A DNA stretch of 64,000 bases, from assembly GCA_031772625.1 (NCBI GenBank), contig CM062804.1, positions 1,022,797,208 to 1,022,861,207 on the forward strand, in the 5' to 3' direction. Numbering within the stretch: the first letter of the stretch is position 1; the number at the start of each line of letters is the position of its first letter. This document shows, one piece after another, positions 10,304 through 22,493 of this stretch. The notes beneath the pieces were generated by a model. The model saw nothing but the letters and a program-made list of their open reading frames with translations, had not been told where the DNA came from and did no database searches. The position numbers and the translations under genes are program-made. This DNA comes from Pinus tabuliformis. Lineage: Eukaryota; Streptophyta; Pinopsida; Pinales; Pinaceae.

Positions 10304-13300
10304 GGAGATAAATTGATTTTTAAGAGAAACTTTGCATTGTGTCGGGATTCAAAGTAAATTGGGTTATAAGGGAAATTCAATGTCGAGAGTGCATTACCCA
10401 TTTGTATTATGTTTTAGTTGGAATTACATTGATTTATAAAGGTATTTTGATGCTCATAGTGGGCAGTCTAGCCCATTTGCATTGTGTTTTAATTCATTTA
10501 TGTATTGTTTGGAATAGAGGCTGCAGTGATATGCAGAGATTTCACATTTGAACTTCGTAGACAGATACTTTAAATACAGTGACTTCATTAATCTGTGAAA
10601 TTCATTTTCTGATTCATTCTTCCAGAACACTTACAGTTAAAAGATGTAATTGCACTTAATGTTTGGGTTGGAACGAATGTACTTGTGTATTGTTGTTTCA
10701 TTCCTTTGTGCATTTGGTTTGTGAAGAAATCAAGATTTTATGTCATTTTGGAAATGGTTTTGGTTCTGGTCAGATTTAGTCTGTTGTCTTATTGAGTTTA
10801 TATTAGATGGATCTAAGTTGTCCTTTTGTAACTTGCCATCTTGAGGAGCTTCTTTATTGCTCTGTCCCCAAATTTGTTGATGTATGGAATGTTAGGTTCT
10901 TTGACATATTTGTTGATGTATGGAATGCTAGGTTCTTTGTGAATATGAAACTTTTATATATTAATGAATTTCAAGTGCTACAGTTTATAAAAAGAGAAAA
11001 ATCCATAAGTTGGTATAACTATTTCTCTCATATTATTGAACTTATTCCTAAAATGTTCAATGCTTCTTTTAATTACATTACAAGTTTTTTGAGCTTGTTG
11101 GAGCGGATTCCTCTTTGTCATTTTTTTTCTCCATGATCATTGTAGTCATTAACTCTTTAAGAGCTTTTAATTTGTCCCAAAATTTGGTAACATACGTAGT
11201 GGCCAGTGGAAGGAATGCAATTTATGTATTATTGCATTATGTTAAAGCAATTAATATGGGAAAATAATTGTCAACTTGGACAACTCTTTCTACTCTACAT
11301 TTGCGTAAAAGTAAAGTTATGAATATGGGAATTCTTTTGCCATCAAGTTAAGTGCTTGCATTGCATTTGATGTGTAGTATATTCATTTATAGGAGTAATT
11401 CAATGTCCATATTTGACAACCCAATTGATTGTGTTTCAATTGGAGGTAAATTGATTTATAAGAGAAACTTTGCATTGTGTTTTAATTCAAGTAAATTGGT
11501 TTATAAGGGAAATTCAATGCCCAAAGTGCATTGCCCATTCGTATTTTGTTTTAATTGGAAGTGCCTTGATTTATAAAGGTAATCTAATGCTCATAGTGGG
11601 TAGGTCTACCAACCCTTTTGCATTGTATATTCATTTATAAGAGTCATTCAATGTCCATAGCTGGTAGAATTGGAGGTAAATTGATTTGTAAGAGAAACTT
11701 TGCATTGTGTTTGGATTCGAATTAAATAGGGTTATAAGGGAAATTCAATTCCACGAGTGCATTACCCATTTGTATTATGTTTAAATTGGAAGTACATTGA
11801 TTTATAAAGGTATTTTGATGCTCATAGTGGGCAGACTAGCCCATTTGCATTGTGTTTTAATTCATTTATGTATTGTTTGGAATAGAGTTTGTGATAATAT
11901 GCAGAGATTTCACATTTGAACTTCTTAGACAGATACTTTAAATGTAGTGACTGCATTAATCTGTGAAATTCATTTTTCGATTCATTCTTCTATAACACTT
12001 ACAGTTAAAAGATGTAATTACACTTAATGTTTGGGTTGGAACGAATGTATAGTTAAAAGATGTTTGGGTTGGAACGAACGTACTTGTGTATTGTTGTTTC
12101 ATTCCTTTATGGCATCTCGTTTGTGGAGAAATATGGATTTTATGTCATTTTGAAAATGGTTTTGGTTCTCGTCATATTTAGTCTGTTGTCTTATTGAGTT
12201 TATATCAGATGGATCTATGTTTTCCATTTGTAACTTGCCATCTTGAGGAGCTTATTTATTGCTCTGTCTCTGTATTTGTTGATGTATGGAATGTTAGGTT
12301 CTTTGACATATTTGTTGATGTATGGAATTCTAATTTCTTTGTGAATATGAAACTTTTATAGATTAATGAATTTCAAGTGCTACAGTTTATAAAAAGGGAA
12401 AAATCACAAGTTAGTATAACCATTTCTCTCATATTATAGAACTTCTGCCATTTCAATGCTTCTTCTAATTACATTACAAGTTTTTTGAGCTTGTTAGAGT
12501 GGATTCGTCTTTGTAAAAAAAAAAAAATTCTCCATGATTATTGTAGTCATTAACTCTAAGGGATTTTAATTTGTCCCAAAATTTGGTAACATACGTAGTG
12601 GCCACTAGAAGGACTGCAATTTATGTGTTATTGCATTATTTTAAAGCAATGAATATGGAAAAATCATTGTCAACTTCGACAAATATTTCTGCTCTACATT
12701 TGCGTAAAAGTAAAGTTATGAATATGGGAATTCGTTTTCCATCAAGTCAAGTGCTTTGCATTGCATTTGATGTATATTATATTCATTTATAGGAGTAATT
12801 CAATGTCCATAGTTGACAACCCAATTGGTTGTGTTTCAGTTGGAGGTAAATTGATTTATAAGAGCAACTTTACATTGTGTTTGCATTTAAGTAAATTGGT
12901 TTATAAGGGAAATTCAATGCCCATAGTGCATTTCCCATTTTTATAGTGTTTTAATTGGAAGTGCATTGATTTATAAAGGTAAACTAATGCTCATAGTGGG
13001 ATGGTCTACCAACCCATTTGCATTGTATATTCATTTATAAGAGTCATTCAATGTCCATAATTGGCAGAATTGGAGGTAAATTGATTTGTAAGAGAAACTT
13101 TGCAGTGTGTTTTGATTCGAAGTAAATTGGGTTATAAGGGAAATTCAATGCCAAGAGTGTGTTACCCATTTGTATTATGTTTTAATTGGAAGTAAGTTGT
13201 CCTTTTGTAACTTGCCATCTTGAGGAGCTTCTTTATTTCTTTGTCTCCATATTTGTTGATGTATGGAATGTTAGGTTCTTTGTGAATATGAAACTAATAG
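10304..13300. repeat. Higher-order tandem repeat, about 1.37-1.40 kb units (two full, one partial)
   Basis: Anchors of the type GGAG(A/G)TAAATTGATTT start at 10304, 11672 and 13072, giving units of 1368 and 1400 bp. The third unit follows the others for about 120 bp, skips most of the middle, rejoins the sequence matching about 10815-10945, and ends near 13300. Inside each full unit is a secondary copy of its own beginning (near 11443 and 12841), so the unit grew by internal duplication. No transposase or conserved frame is present. Confidence 0.85.
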
Positions 13301-13622
13301 CTATGTACTTTTGTTGTTCACTATTTTATGGAATTTTCATATTAAAATAAGAAATTTGTTCAAGATTTCATTATTCACTCGTTTGTCATCATATTTACAA
13401 CTCAGTTATAAATGTATTGTAAATAATTTGGTGTGTAGAGGCATAACAGAAAATCCCATCTGCATTCTAAGGTAATATTTCTACATTATAATAGACTATA
13501 GATGTTCCTTCTAAAATGGATTTTGGTTACAATAGCTCAAACAGTATGAAATAAAACAACCTAGGTTGTAAGCCAAAATATTTCTATGAAATGAAAAAGA
13601 TACAATCCATCCAGAATCCACA
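13301..13622. other. Unassigned spacer between tandem field and CENP-B-like transposon
   Basis: A+T-rich DNA without a frame or repeat that I can name. Its right side may contain the 3' end of the CENP-B/jerky-like transposon, but no terminal inverted repeat was identified. Confidence 0.35.
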
Positions 13623-16372
13623 TCATAATGTGGTTACAACCAAAAAAATATGACACCCGTATTCTTTATGGCCTTGAGAATCTTGAATGCCAAAACTCGC
13701 TGAGTTACCTGCTTGAGCCAGGTAGGTTGTCCTACCTAAAAAGGGTTGATTAGGAAATGGTTTATTGCTTCCATATGATTGAGTCCAATTTGCACCTTCT
13801 AACCATGGAGCAATTGAGTACCCATACCTCACATTTGCACTGCTAACCCCTACATTAAGTGGAGGTGTGTGATGAGCATACATAGAATTGACACCTCCTC
13901 TGGTAGGAATAAGCCAAGTGGGTAAACCCTCAGTTTGATAGTGAGGCACTTGAATGCTTATGAGGTCTTGGAATAATGGTGTATTATCTGCAATATTGTC
14001 CAATGTGTTTGAAATAATCCTGGTTTCATCAGCTATGCTTGCATCATTGTAAACGATATTGATCATTCCTTGTTCATTTTCAAGCATCTGTTATGCCGTT
14101 CTTGATTCCTTTTCCTATCTTTCCATTTGTTTTTGTTGGTCCTTATCTTTCCTTACATTATCTCTCTCAAGACTTTCATCTGCTTGACTTTGTGCTGCAA
14201 CAATCCTTGCTGCCTTCTTCTCCTTGGCTAGATCCTTCTTTTTTGTTTGAATCCCCACATTTCAAATTTCTTTTTTTCAAACTCAACTAACAAGTTTATA
14301 TAGTCTTCTGTGGTGAGTAACTATGAACTTCGACCCAAACGACGACTACCCGGTGTACCTTTTTTTTTTCATTGATACTCTCTCTACTGGTAGCTTTAGG
14401 AACCGACCAAGTATCTTCTCCACCCCTCCCACCTGCATGTCATTTCTTGGTACTTCCCTTTCTGTGTCTGAGACAACTGATTGAAATTTATTGTTATCTT
14501 CATTTGATGCCTCATTAGGTGCTTCATCTTCTTCCATTGATCTATTGTCCACAAAAAAATGAACAATTTCACTGTTCAATTCTGCTAGTTGTGAGGGCAT
14601 GTTCATTCTTTGTTCATTGGTTGTTGAGACACTATGTTCATTCATATTAATAATGGCTTCTGCCAGCCTTGACGGTGGGGTTACTTGGCTTGGCAATGTT
14701 AATTGGTCATTGTCAACTACATGTTAACCAATGTCATTAATAATATCAACAGCAAAAGTTTCATGTTCTTGAGTTGGTAGAACGATCTTCGTGTTACTTC
14801 GAATTTTTTCATGATTATACTGTGTTTCACATAAAGTTTCATCATCTTCATCATATAAGTGTCCTTGAGAGAGGGAAATCATATTACCATCTACAACCAC
14901 ATCATCTTGTTCATCTACTTCTTTCACTTCAACACATGTTTGGACATGCCCTTCTTCCTGACCATCCACATGAAACGCCTGGCTACAACCAGTATCATGC
15001 ATAAGAGCATCATAATTCAATGGCCAGATTCCTATCCTCCTAAATCCAACCTTCATATTTGATGGTGTCAGAGCCCTTTTAAAAGCTTTACTTGCAATCT
15101 CTTCTAGCTCGAACCTTTTCACCTCAACCCCTGGCTTCTTTGTCATCCATGCAGCATACTCTGACCTGAAATAGTTCTTGAAAGGGCCAAACACACTAAC
15201 ATCAAGGGGTTGCAATATGTGAGTGGTATGAGCGGGAAATGTCAACAGGTCGATGCCTAAATTGTTTTCTTCCTCAATTGCTTGTATAACCATGTGGCTC
15301 CCATGGCCATCTAATATCAATAGGTGTTTGTTATTAGGTGAGACGCCACCTGGTACTGATGCAGCAAAGTGAAAAAACCAACTTAAAAACAATTCTTTAA
15401 TCATCCATGCATGGGTATGTACAGCCATGCATGCACCTGGTTCATAGTTCTGTATATAGTTTTTCAGTTGATTTTTACCTTTGAATAGATAAAATCCTCG
15501 GATTGAAGTACCAATTGCATTGAGACAACATAAAATAGTTATCCACTCCCTGCTCTTAGGAAAAACCTTTGGCACATTTCGGCTCCCTCTCTTGGAAATT
15601 ACGCGCATGTGACAATTCGTCCCTACCTATAAACCTACTTCATCACAGTTCCATATATGGTCTGCTCCATAAGAATGTTTATTGTAAGCACTACATAGAG
15701 TGTCATAGAAATTCTGCAAAATTGCAGGGCGCAAATTTAATGCTCTGTCTCTGTCAAGGCCATCAGTTGTACGCAATATAAGGTCTGGATGCCTTTTTTG
15801 AAACCCAAACCACCATGATTTACCAGGAAGCCCATCTTTGAATGGTTTTGGCCTCGCTTTATAGATTTGAGCAAATGTGGATTTGAGTTGTATCAACTCT
15901 AGCCCATGTCCCAATTGGGCCATCTCTTTACACCACTCAACCACCTCAACCTCCTCCTCGTTAGTAATAACTGTAAGAGGCCCTCTACATTTTGTATGAG
16001 TCAGTCCATTTATCCAATAATGTATTAATGATGGAGGAATACCATGTTTTTTTGCAGATGCTCGAACTGAGTATCCATTAAACTCTATGTCATCAATTAC
16101 AACTAACATTTCTTCTTTTTTCCATCCTCTTATAGCGATGTCTTTTTAGTTGAACTTGCCCCTTGGACTGTTGTTGATGGTGGCTCTATGGGTGATGGTG
16201 TGACAACATTAGCTTCAGTCTCATGGTCATCCTCAACAACGTTCCTTGGGGCATTGTTGACATTCACATCACCTGTCATGTCCTCATTTGATGATGGGCA
16301 TCACAACTGGGCACCCCTTGTCACTCTCCTACCACTTCTCCTTGTATGAGCAACATAAATAACTCTTTCCAT
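13623..16372 (-). pseudogene. CENP-B/jerky/pogo-type (DDE_1) transposase, nearly readable
   Basis: The minus-strand frame begins with a possible ATG at 16372. Its core at 16109-14724 encodes a helix-turn-helix region (psq-like, then CENP-B-like, with 'GKSWWFGFQKRHP'). The DDE_1 catalytic region follows: first aspartate in 'IWNCDEVG' (about 15640), second in 'LILDGHGSHM' (about 15310), third in 'QPLDVSVFGPFK' (about 15190). These are the three acidic positions of pogo/Tigger/jerky transposases. The core is interrupted by one in-frame TAG at 15627-15629. A TAA at 14724-14726 then precedes an acidic C-terminal extension in the same frame (to 14346). Farther C-terminal material at 14087-13623 lies in another frame, and the N-terminal 80 codons contain a further stop. 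The decay is light for a plant DNA transposon. Terminal inverted repeats were not located. Confidence 0.8.
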
Positions 16373-16784
16373 AGATGCAACAACCTACAAAATTATTGCA
16401 TGCATTTAGTTAAGAATATTTGAAAATTATGCTTTCATACAAGGAAAAAATACTTCTTCTTTATTACAGGCAATTATCAACATGTATGTTAGTATCCTTG
16501 AAAAATCAAATCTACAGAATCATTTTATTGTATGTCTTCAAAATTATCAGTGATTGTTGTTTTGATAACTTGTTTTTAAACTTAAAATACCATGACTGTA
16601 TTTGTACTTGGAAAACTACTGTCGGTTTCCACCTGCTTCTGGTACTATGAGAAGATCTGGTAGTTACTATTGTTTGAATTAATTTGTTTAGACTCATGTT
16701 TGTTATCGCAATTGAATTCATTCATGGTCCACACTGTCTCACCAAGTGGACCTACATTGTCAATCATGTAGTTCAAGTAGTGTT
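16373..16784. other. Unassigned DNA upstream of the CENP-B-like transposase
   Basis: On the minus strand a pyrimidine-rich tract ending TTTTGTAG lies just before the first ATG (near 16383-16395) and could be a splice acceptor of a leader intron. Nothing else is recognised. Confidence 0.35.
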
Positions 16785-18660
16785 TGCCTTATGTTACTTT
16801 CAAGTTGAGAAGAACTTACATCATATCTAATAATTGGCCCATAATATTATCTCACTATTTTACTACTTTTGTCGTACTTTCCTTAGTACTTGTCAACAAT
16901 CTCAAAAAGTTGCAAAATTCTCCCATCCATTCGAATATCAAGATATCAGATTAGATTAGAGAAATACCGAGTATAGTTATTGGATATGAGAATAATGCCA
17001 TCAATATTAAATTCTATGGATAAGAGAAAATTACCTATTTTGCATGGCTCAAAAGTTCATTAGAGTAATAAGAAACTTCCATTGTAGTAGAAGTGTCTCC
17101 TGCAAGATTTGATCCAGGATTTCTACTATCAATATTGTAGGCTTGTATTGGTGTTTTCATATATTCTAGCCTCTGCCAACAGTGATGGTCTGAGTTACCA
17201 TAACCAACCTGAGAGCATATTGAAGCGAACGATGTTTTCCTACAAAGTAATGAACTCTAAGATGGGGTCAATGTTTGGTATTCTCAAGGATGCACTGATG
17301 AGAGTGGGCTCATGGTTTGGTAGGATGTATTTGAGAGTTATACTATTGGAGGATTATGCGATGATTTTGGGCTTGGATTTTATGAGGACAACACAAACAT
17401 TTCCTTTGTTGGAGAAGGATAAAAATTTTATCATTAGAGACCATGGAGCTTAGATAGTGTCAATGGTGAAGAAGAGTAGTGCGGGATATCATTTAATGGT
17501 ACTCACAATTGTGTTGTATGAGATAGATCCTCAGTTACATAAGTTTGAGAAGGGGACAACCCTATATCATGATCAACAAGAAAGGGAGCTAGTGGACATG
17601 CCTACATGAGCATCTTAAATTGACAGTATGAGTCAATTTGTAGGTTGGGTAGGAGAAGTTGGGTCTTCTCCCAATATTGAGCAACATCGAGAGACTTCAA
17701 CCAAGTGCCTTCACCAACAATGTGATGTCAGAGTGAGAGGTCGGAGTGCTTCTTCTAATGAGGATGATTTTAGTGCATAAGTGGATGATAGAGATCCTAT
17801 GGGTATTATGGATTATTGCAAATATGTGATGGGGATATATCATTTTCAATTGACTAAGAAATGGCTTGCAAAGCTTGGTTGTTCAAAGACAAAGATTGAA
17901 GGAGTGCGGAGATACATGAGGAAAAGACATTCGTTAGATACCTTAGTTGCTTAGAGTCAAGGGAGTAACTTTCGAGTCTTCCTATCTATATAAAATATTT
18001 TGTGTGAGGGATGGCTAACTGCCTTAGCGTAGAATTTTCTCCTGCAAGATTTGATTCAAGATTGCTAGTGTCAATATTGTAGGCTTGTCTTGGTGTTTTC
18101 ATATATTCTAGCCTCTGCCAACAGTAATGGTTTGAGTTACCATAACCAACCTGAGAACATATTGAAGGGAATGATGTTTTCATTATGTTGTTTTCAAGTT
18201 GAAAAGAACTTACATCATATCCAATAATTGACCCATAATATTCTCTCACTATTGTAATACTTTTGTCATACTTTCCTTAGTACTTGTCAAGAAACTCAAA
18301 AAGATGCAAAATTGCTCCCAGCTATTTGAATATCAAGATATCAGATTAGATTAAAGCAATATATATTATAGTTATTGAATATGGGAATAATGCCATCAAT
18401 ACTAAATTCTATGGATAAGAGAAAATTACCTATTTTGCATGGCTCAAAAGTTCATTAGAGTAATCAAGATTAGATTGTCTAAAGACTATTGAAGAAACTT
18501 CCATTGTAGTAGAAGTTTCTCCTGCAAGATTTGATCTAGGATTGCTAGTGTCAATATTGTAGGCTTGTCTTGGTGTTTTCATATATTCTAGCCTCTGCCA
18601 ACAGTAATGGTCTGAGTTACCATAACCAACCTGAGAACATATTGAAGGGAATGATGAGCA
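16785..18660. repeat. Duplicated repeat block enclosing a Ty3/gypsy fragment
   Basis: A unit of about 460 bp occurs twice, at 16785-17240 and 18186-18660, with an extra copy of only its right third at 18035-18183. Shared landmarks are 'aagttga(g/a)aagaactta', 'atggataagagaaaatta' and 'ggcttgt.ttggtgttttc'. Between the first unit and the extra third lies foreign, retroelement-derived DNA (about 17241-18030). The arrangement suggests duplication of the host repeat accompanied by capture of the retroelement piece. The repeat itself is not identified. Confidence 0.8.
17241..18030 (+). mobile_element. Ty3/gypsy protease-region fragment (fossil)
   Basis: The plus-strand translation near 17270-17450 resembles the retropepsin region of plant Ty3/gypsy Gag-Pol, with the pattern 'DYAMILGLDFMRTTQTFPL' near the end of the protease. 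Following sequence to about 17940 has partial frames without a clear domain. There are no LTRs, so this is an internal piece of an element, old and broken. Confidence 0.55.
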
Positions 18661-19083
18661 CATTAATTGACCAAGTTCAATCTAATTGTAATACTTCAGA
18701 ATTTTATGAGGAAGACATAACATTTCATTCAAATATTCAACACAAGATTAATGTCTCAATTTATTATAAAAACATCCAGTGTGAAATACAATCTAACCCA
18801 TTTTATTAATTATGTTACTTAAAGATAGTCTTTTCTCTGATCTTTTGATTCAACAACTTGTGGCATGGGCCAGTGTCCGTTGCTAAACTGAATTAGAAAG
18901 CTTTGGAACATTTGAATTACTGGTAGTTACTGTTTTTTGAATTAATTTAGTTAAGGTGGCCAACTGTCTCAATTTTGTTATGACTTGAGGTATGCTATCA
19001 ATAAAGTTATTTTAAGCAAGATTTAGGTTGTGTCATATTTTCCAATCAACTTTAAAATGATTCAGAATATAGAAAAATAGAAT
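18661..19083. other. Unassigned AT-rich DNA
   Basis: No gene, repeat or element recognised in this stretch. Confidence 0.35.
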
Positions 19084-19085
19084 AT

Positions 19086-19208
<123 letters not shown>

Positions 19209-19555
19209 CATGAAAATGTAACTGTAAGAACTGAAACAAAAACTATGAAAAATGAAAATAGAATTGTAAGAAAGATGTGTTGTAATTGAAATAACTAACT
19301 TGAATATAATGTCAAATGTTTTGTGATGGTTTGTCTCCAAGGTTGGTGAATAGTTTGAATGCATAACATGCAACTTTAGCAGTCGTTGACCTTCTTTTAC
19401 AGTTTTTTGCACTTGAATTTAATTGGTGGTAAGGATGGACATGGATTGCAATGGCTTCATTTTGAATGTGTGATCTGGATTTAATTGGATGTCATCCAAT
19501 GGATGAGAATTTGTTATTTGTTGATCCATGTGCTTTGATCTGTTTTAATGAAAAA

Positions 19556-19680
19556 TAGAATGGGTTGGGTGTCATTTATCGAAGTTATTGGGTTGGGTGT
19601 CATTTATTGAACACAGTGGGTTTAAATGTTATTAGGTTGGGTGTCATTTATTGAACACAATGGGTTTAAATGTTGAACAA
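19556..19680. repeat. Short tandem repeat around GGGTTGGGTGTCATTTAT
   Basis: The motif 'ggttgggtgtcatttat' occurs three times (about 19563, 19591 and 19634). The last two copies share a longer unit ending 'gaacacagtgggtttaaatg' with a period of about 44 bp. Confidence 0.75.
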
Positions 19681-19689
19681 CATAGCAGT

Positions 19690-21912
19690 TATGGCTGACA
19701 TACATTCACTTTTATTATGTGCAGGTACGGATATTTATTTTGGACTACATAGCTCCAGTTCTGATGAGTGGGGGTTCAAGTGATTGCTACTTTGTATTTC
19801 TAGAATACACCATTTTGGAAGGATTTATGGTTTTATCTATTTTCTAGTTGGGTCAATATGATTTGTACTCTTAAGTATTAAGATACTATTTAAGGATAGT
19901 TGTGGGCCCACTCAATGTTTTGGGAAATTTTGGACATAATTTAAAACATATTTGCACTTAATGTTATGTATTTTTGTTTAAATATTGGTTGCATATCTCT
20001 CAATTTTTGGTGGTTTGGTGGGACCAGTACTATATCAATTATTGGTCCCTACACAACATTAGACATCTCTCCCATAATACAAATAAGCTAAAGTTTAGAT
20101 GATGCAATTTTTTTTATCTTTTCAGTAACTAACACGGTGAGTAAGGTGCTAGTGAGAAAATCTTTAACAAATTACACAAGTTATCAATATTCACAATAAG
20201 TTTAAAAGATTAATTAATATTTACAAAGAAATAATCAACAATTTAATTAACATTTATAAAAAAAATAATCAACAATTTAATGACATGGGTAAACAAAAAA
20301 TAATATATATAATTTATAACTAATATAGATTTCGAAATTAATGGTTTGGTCATTTGTGGCTCATGTTTCTTTTTCTTGAAGGATATAGGGATATTTTATG
20401 GTATTTAGATTTTTAACATTTGGTAGGTTCATTATTCATATATTATTTTGATAAAATTATTTTACTAGAGGTATTACCTAGTTTCATAGTGAAATCTATA
20501 GTGAAATTATGTAAGGGAAAAAAATAAGATACTTGAATTTGGATTATGTTTTAGTTAAGCTTGATATTTTGTGGGGCTAGTTAAGGTGTTCCATTCAAAT
20601 GCAGTGTAAGTGTATTTTTGATGATTAGTCATTATTTTTATATTTCAAATGTTATAGAAAGAGGTTTAGATACAAAGTTTGAGTTCCATTTTCATTTTGC
20701 TAGTTAGTGGGTATCCAAATTACAATTCATAGGTGACTCTAAATTTAGGATAAATCAGGTATGCAAAATTTTGTGGTGGATAATATTTCTGTTACTCCTC
20801 TTTCATGAAATTCAAAATATTGTTTTTTTTAATGCTACTCTTTCAAGCATATCTATAAAGAGCTCAACCAAACAATACATTAATTATTAAACGAAATGTT
20901 GGAATTGCAATTCTTTTAGCTTTTATTGAGCCGAGAGGCTCATTCTACAACCAAGTATGAGGGGATGTGTAAGTTTGTCCATTCATCCGTCCATGAGTTG
21001 AAAGGTGCCCCTTTATGTAGATATAAACTTAAAAAATAGTTAAAATAAAATATTTTAATGTTGTATATAAAAAAATATTCAATGTGGGTTATCAATAAAA
21101 TATTTTAATATGAATTAATATTGCCATATACTTAAAAATATATTAATAATAAAAAAAACCATTTTAATTTGGGGTAATAAAATGTTTAGATGTACATGTT
21201 ATGTAAAATATTTTAATGTTACTTATGTATATATTATATATCATTGTTAAAAAAATAGGTATATATGATGAAAAAATTATGTTTTTATGGTTAAAACATT
21301 TATTTGGCCCTATATAAACTCTATATAGCATTCAAAAATACAATTTAAACAATGAAAAATTACACATTGTATTTTGCTCTCTAAAAAAGTTTGCAAGTGA
21401 GGAAATTTGATCCATTTCGACTCATGTTAGATCCATACTTAAAATAAATCTATGTTGGTGGATATTGGAATGGATATAAGATGGAAACTATGAAATTCTA
21501 TTTCTAATTATGATTATTTGCAACTCATCATTTTCAGTGTCTCTTTAATGTGCAAATTCTTATAAAATGTTTTTGAAGAAAACTTCTTAAGAAGGAGATA
21601 TTGCTTATGAATGGTGGGAATGTTTTTGTTTTGTTAATGAAAATGGAAAACATAATGTCATAATTAGAATGGTTTTTTATTTGTGTTTTGGAGTGACTCA
21701 ATTTTGATCAATCACAACATGTATATCCATATTTATATGAATATAAAGTTTTTCTTTTTTAGTGCAATATTTGAAAATCAATTAATAATGATTTTAAATA
21801 TTTAAACAATAATTATTAATTCTATCTCAAAATAAAATTAATATTTTTTTTCTTATAGTTCATGTCATTAAAAATAATGTTAAAACAAAATAAGGTTAAA
21901 ACATAAATATTA
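19690..21912. other. Long AT-rich region without recognisable genes
   Basis: About 2.2 kb of strongly A+T-rich DNA. I see small local duplications (for example 'aataatcaacaatttaa' twice near 20230-20280) but no frame over 60 codons with domain content and no element ends. Confidence 0.4.
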
Positions 21913-22323
21913 AAATTTGTTAATATTCACTTCACTAATAAGTAAAATATAACATTGTTTGTAATTAAGAAAGAAAAAGTTTATAAAATATAAGGGAGAT
22001 GTTGTATAAGTTGTAAATAAGTGTTACACCAAAAAATGTCACCATGTCTATTTACAGTTAGTATGGCTCTATCAACAGTCATGCTACCCTCTTAGGCAAG
22101 TCTTATGCCTCTGCTCTCCATGTCAAACTCCAAAAAAGAGAGAAAGTCTTTCTAAATGTATTTATCTCTGGGGACGCAGGTTCTCTCAACCTTACCTGCG
22201 GGTACACACCCAATGTTCACAAAAGCTGCGTCTTTGGACGCTCTGTATGTAAAGAGGCAGGTGCTTCCCCCTGTAAAGGTTAAAATGCGCAAGTTTTATC
22301 TTTAAAAAGTTATTTGTGGTCAT

Positions 22324-22346
22324 TTCTAGAGCATTCTAGAAGTTTT
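22324..22346 (+). promoter_or_regulatory. Heat-shock-element-like array in the 5' LTR
   Basis: TTCTAGAGCATTCTAGAA followed by GTTTT gives five alternating TTC/GAA pentamers in exact 5-bp phase (TTC, GAG, TTC, GAA, TTT). Three are perfect and two deviate by one base. The 3' LTR keeps the array (36740-36762). It lies about 140 bp upstream of the TATA box. Phased nTTCnnGAAn units are the established binding site of heat shock factors; binding here is inference. Confidence 0.6.
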
Positions 22347-22402
22347 TTCGACGTGTATTGAGCGCCTCCAGATGGTTCATGCACTCCTACCAAAGAGGAA
22401 CT

Positions 22403-22451
22403 TATCCCATCAATAAGGGAGCTATCCCATCCAAAGAGAGGATTATCCCAT
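22403..22451 (+). promoter_or_regulatory. Three helically phased TATCCCAT motifs in the 5' LTR
   Basis: TATCCCAT occurs at 22403-22410, 22423-22430 and 22444-22451, spaced 20 and 21 bp (two helical turns). The last ends 35 bp before the TATA box. The 3' LTR has the same three at 36819, 36839 and 36860. The reverse strand reads GGGATA-type, resembling the plant I-box/TATCCA class of sites. A regulatory role is inferred from spacing and position. Confidence 0.5.
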
Positions 22452-22485
22452 TGATGGTGGACCTGATTAACTTCCTCTTGAGCAC

Positions 22486-22493
22486 TATAAATA
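22486..22493 (+). promoter_or_regulatory. TATA box of the 5' LTR
   Basis: TATAAATA, followed about 25-35 bp later by the expected start region (about 22520), which would give an R region and U5 of about 550 bp. An identical copy is in the 3' LTR at 36902-36909. Confidence 0.7.
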
